Positions 5,771-7,401 of a DNA stretch of 7,401 nucleotides are shown here, in pieces. The position numbers and the translations under genes are program-made. The DNA lies in contig DASWCW010000252.1 in the NCBI GenBank assembly GCA_036395835.1, forward strand, positions 1 through 7,401, given 5' to 3'. The notes under the pieces were generated by a model that worked only from the letters and a program-made list of their open reading frames with translations, did no database searches and had not been told where the DNA came from. This DNA comes from AP-16 sp036395835 (GTDB taxonomy: Bacteria > Pseudomonadota > Alphaproteobacteria > Rhizobiales > Xanthobacteraceae). The stretch's first letter is position 1. The number at the start of each line of letters is the position of its first letter.

Positions 5771-5802
5771 CGTTCTAGAAGACCTTTCTGAAGCGCAGGG
5801 TT

Positions 5803-5870
5803 CCGATCCTGCTGGGACGCGGCGGGGCATTGTCCACGGCGAAGCGGTTTCTGCCAAGCGGCAGGATCGG
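5803..5870. promoter_or_regulatory. Inverted repeat between the amidohydrolase gene and cpdR
   Basis: CCGATCCTGC (5803-5812) and its exact complement GCAGGATCGG (5861-5870) flank a 48-base spacer in the divergent promoter region. A smaller hairpin, CTGCC/GGCAG (5851-5864), overlaps the second arm. This could be a pair of half-sites for a regulator or an RNA leader structure. No known operator is recognised. Confidence 0.35.
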
Positions 5871-5942
5871 TTCACCCGATATTTACCCTCGCGGCGGCTT
5901 ATGGGATGAGTCCCGTCTTGTGCTGTGGGTCGTGAGCCGCCG

Positions 5943-6302
5943 ATGCCGAAAATCCTGCTTGCCGAAGACGACAACGACATGCGCCGGTTCCTGGTCAAGG
6001 CGCTGCAGAACGCCGGCTTCGAGGTCACCGACTACGACAACGGCCTCGCGGCGTACCGGCGGCTGCGCGAGGAGCCGTTCCAGCTGCTGCTGACCGACAT
6101 CGTCATGCCGGAAATGGACGGCATCGAGCTCGCCCGCCGTGCTTCCGAGCTCGATCCCGACATGAAGATCATGTTCATCACCGGCTTCGCGGCGGTCGCG
6201 CTCAATCCCGACTCGCAGGCGCCCAAGGAGGCCAAGGTGCTCTCCAAGCCGTTCCACCTGCGCGACCTCGTCAACGAAGTGCAGAAAATGCTCGCGGCGT
6301 GA
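5943..6302 (+). CDS. cpdR: CpdR, single-domain response regulator of cell-cycle proteolysis
   Basis: The 119-residue protein is a lone receiver domain with no output domain. It begins MPKILLAEDDNDMRRFLVKA, with acidic pocket residues at 9-10, phospho-acceptor Asp52 in TDIVMPEMDG, Thr80 in FITG and Lys102 in LSKP. The sequence is close to the alphaproteobacterial CpdR proteins. In Caulobacter, unphosphorylated CpdR recruits the ClpXP protease to the cell pole and primes degradation of CtrA and other substrates; the CckA-ChpT phosphorelay switches it off. An in-frame GTG at 5925 would add six residues, but ATG 5943 gives the family's usual N-terminus. No strong ribosome site is seen before it. 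A GC-rich hairpin repeat follows directly after the stop. Confidence 0.92.
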   Translation: MPKILLAEDDNDMRRFLVKALQNAGFEVTDYDNGLAAYRRLREEPFQLLLTDIVMPEMDGIELARRASELDPDMKIMFITGFAAVALNPDSQAPKEAKVLSKPFHLRDLVNEVQKMLAA

Positions 6303-6310
6303 CGCGCTTT

Positions 6311-6370
6311 TCCCTCCCCGCGAGGCGCGGGGAGGGTGGCGAGGTGCGGAGCACCGAGCCGGGTGGGGGC
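6311..6370. repeat. Palindromic GC-rich repeat after cpdR
   Basis: A perfect 10-bp stem, CCCTCCCCGC/GCGGGGAGGG (6312-6336, 5-nt loop), is followed by a small hairpin, GGTGC/GCACC (6343-6355), then GAGCCGGGTGGGGGC. I recall sequences of this type dispersed between genes in Bradyrhizobium and relatives. It starts 9 bases after the cpdR stop and could also slow or end its transcript, though without a T-tract. Confidence 0.55.
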
Positions 6371-6401
6371 GTTCCTTTCAGGGCCGAGCATGCGGATCGA
6401 G

Positions 6402-6447
6402 GTCCCCGCTTTCGCGGGGACAAGCGGCCGCCTGCGGCGCCCGCTTG
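6402..6447. repeat. Two further hairpins before tRNA-Val
   Basis: GTCCCCGC-TTTC-GCGGGGAC (6402-6421) is a perfect 8-bp stem. It runs directly into a second, longer hairpin at 6421-6447 with arms CAAGCGG/CCGCTTG and an inner CGCC/GGCG stem around a 3-nt loop (one mismatch). Neither is followed by a T-tract. They look like palindromic intergenic repeats. Confidence 0.5.
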
Positions 6448-6472
6448 CCTCGCCGAACCCAGCCGATATAAG
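6445..6472 (+). promoter_or_regulatory. Candidate promoter of tRNA-Val
   Basis: TTGCCT (6445-6450) and TATAAG (6467-6472) are spaced by 16 bases. Transcription would begin about 14 bases before the mature tRNA. The -35 box overlaps the right arm of the preceding hairpin. Confidence 0.5.
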
Positions 6473-6493
6473 GAGCCTTGCCCCTCAGCGTTC

Positions 6494-6568
6494 GGGCGCG
6501 TAGCTCAGCGGGAGAGCACTACGTTGACATCGTAGGGGTCGCTGGTTCGATCCCAGCCGCGCCCACCA
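6494..6568 (+). tRNA. tRNA-Val (anticodon GAC)
   Basis: The 75 bases fold as a complete cloverleaf: acceptor arms GGGCGCG (6494-6500) and CGCGCCC (6558-6564), D stem GCTC/GAGC, anticodon stem CTACG/CGTAG with loop TTGACAT and anticodon GAC at 6526-6528, and T arm GCTGG/CCAGC with loop TTCGATC. The discriminator A and an encoded CCA end (6566-6568) are present. It reads valine codons GUC and GUU. The 3' half is a typical integrase target, and mobile-type gene debris follows immediately downstream. Confidence 0.97.
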
Positions 6569-6656
6569 TCTTAGCCTCTGACATTTCAGCGTTTTTTCGA
6601 GCGCCCATCCCACTAAGCTAGGTTGATGAACCTCACCGGAAGCGTATCGGAAGCAT

Positions 6657-7329
6657 ATGGTGGCTTCACGCGTTTGCCGAGCTTTCGCCGCGCGGCCGAA
6701 CCTCAAAAGGGAACACGCTCGTCGATCTTTGGATGGACAGTTACGCGCGTGGGCCAAGCTCAGTGGAAGCGGTCGCGCGTGCGCCAGAATGGCCATCGCT
6801 TGCGAGACGGCTTTGTGGCCACGCGGTACGTTCGAGAAGGCGTACTCGGACAATCGCGAGGAGACCGTGGACGCGGGAATAGACGCCGATCCCGTGGCCG
6901 CGGCCGTGCGCGCCTTGGTGGCGCGATTGCGGACAAGGCGGACGGCGCGGACGACGAATTCGCAACATCCTATCGGAACGGTGTGGGCTGGGACCGCTAC
7001 CGATCTTTTGCGAGAGCTTGAGACTGTTTTTGCGAGAGCTTGAGACTGTTAAGGACGAAATCGGTCACAGAGGTGCAGGCTGGCCTAAAGTCCCCGCGGC
7101 GCTCTCCAATCGCCTTACCCGCGCGGAGCCCTTTCTGCGCAAGCGAGGCATTGAAATTGTCGGCCGTCGCGAAGGCCATGAACGCACGCGCATCATTTAC
7201 ATCACGGATGAAGAAAGAGAGGAAGGTAGAGAAGAAGACGTCAGGGAGGAGGAAATAAACCAGTCGACGGAACTGGTTGAGGAGGATGAGGTTTGCGCAA
7301 GCGAATATTCGTCGGCCCCCCTGGACTAG
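6657..7329 (+). pseudogene. Decayed primase/helicase-like C-terminal fragment, frameshifted
   Basis: Two frames together give one protein. The first (from 6657) becomes recognisable near 6790: AIACETALWPRGTFEKAYSD, then IDADPVAAAVRALVA and TVWAGTATDLLRELETV. It is then broken by a 22-bp tandem duplication (7006-7049). The next frame continues with GWPKVPAALSNRLTRAEPFL and RKRGIEIVGRREGHERTRII, to a stop at 7327-7329. I recall this order (LWP, IDADP, TGTATDLL, WPxxPxxLxxRLxRA, FLRxxGIE, TRII) from the C-terminus of primase/ATPase proteins carried by genomic islands and prophages in Bradyrhizobium. The ATPase core is absent. Upstream of about 6760 no similarity is seen, so the true left end is uncertain. 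A Ser-Ala-Pro repeat in another frame at 7338-7364 may be more of the same gene. Confidence 0.6.
7006..7049 (+). repeat. Perfect 22-bp tandem duplication inside the broken primase-like gene
   Basis: Positions 7006-7027 and 7028-7049 are identical (each begins TTTTGCGAGAGCTTG). As 22 is not a multiple of three, the duplication shifts the frame; both copies encode LRELETV in their own frames. Removing one copy rejoins the protein. Confidence 0.95.
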
Positions 7330-7337
7330 CGGACTCC

Positions 7338-7364
7338 CCGTCCGCACCGTCCGCACCGTCCGCC
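7338..7364 (+). repeat. Three 9-bp tandem repeats encoding Pro-Ser-Ala
   Basis: CCGTCCGCA occurs twice, and a third time with one end change. In the frame starting at 7341 this reads SAPSAPSAD, then LMVLFAAADYP to the window edge. It is downstream of a stop in the previous frame and may be the tail of the decayed primase-like gene after a further frameshift, or the start of what lies beyond. Confidence 0.5.
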
Positions 7365-7401
7365 GATCTCATGGTACTGTTCGCAGCCGCCGACTACCCG
7401 T

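Noticed and set aside
3719..5791. Long plus-strand open frames opposite hisN and the amidohydrolase gene
   Set aside because: Shadows of strongly GC3-biased genes on the other strand; no family similarity, and one runs through the small RNA and its terminator.
5771..6028. An 86-codon N-terminal extension of the amidohydrolase
   Set aside because: It has no family similarity, overlaps the cpdR gene on the other strand, and the standard N-terminus begins at 5770.
6592..6597. T-run after tRNA-Val as an intrinsic terminator
   Set aside because: No convincing stem precedes the six T, so I did not call it.
6485..6853. Minus-strand open frame across the tRNA, containing WARLGSNQRPLRCQRS
   Set aside because: This is the well-known spurious peptide from the antisense of a tRNA gene; it is not a protein.
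1..7401. CRISPR array, rRNA genes or retron-type elements
   Set aside because: No regularly spaced repeats, rRNA-like segments or reverse transcriptase motifs were seen on either strand.

Overview
The window looks like a piece of a high-GC alphaproteobacterial chromosome, most likely Bradyrhizobium or a close relative. Evidence is a CpdR-type receiver protein, an orphan Tat-exported ABC substrate-binding protein of the ABC_sub_bind family, a suhB/alpha-r14-type small RNA next to an inositol-monophosphatase-family gene, and several small gene families that I recall as repeated in Bradyrhizobium genomes. The genus call rests on memory of protein families, not on a search.

Left part (1-2575) is accessory. 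It opens with the first 17 codons of an IS110-family transposase on the minus strand, followed by that element's noncoding end, where IS110 elements encode their bridge RNA. Next come a GC-rich hairpin with a G-quadruplex-like loop and a truncated copy (516-626) of a small gene family. A compact set of same-strand genes follows: a four-helix membrane protein resembling hydroxylaminobenzene mutase/styrene oxide isomerase (660-1106), a full copy of the small family (1114-1392), a Tat-exported substrate-binding protein (1389-2372), and a small Cys-containing gene broken by two compensating 1-bp indels (2369-2575). The last junctions overlap by 4 bp (ATGA, GTGA), so the set reads like one transcription unit. 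The truncated and full copies of the small family bracket the membrane-protein gene.

The middle part (2600-6302) is core-like: an alpha/beta hydrolase (lysophospholipase-like, +) convergent with a HisN-type histidinol-phosphatase/IMPase (-); a divergent small RNA gene with its own promoter, two anti-Shine-Dalgarno-like CU-rich stretches and a strong intrinsic terminator; an N-formylglutamate amidohydrolase (-); and, divergent from it, the cell-cycle response regulator CpdR (+).

The right part (6303-7401) holds palindromic GC-rich repeats, a tRNA-Val(GAC) with its own promoter, and, directly downstream, a decayed C-terminal fragment of an island- or phage-type primase/helicase-like protein. 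That fragment is split by a perfect 22-bp tandem duplication. A tRNA followed by mobile-type gene debris is the usual look of an old integration site.

Functionally the core genes act separately: lipid or ester hydrolysis, histidine synthesis (HisN), formylglutamate/histidine catabolism, CtrA/ClpXP cell-cycle proteolysis control (CpdR) and translation (tRNA-Val). The strongest leads for a second look are the suhB/alpha-r14-like RNA, the IS110 bridge-RNA region, the small coupled gene set in the left part, and the two decaying genes with readable mutational histories.
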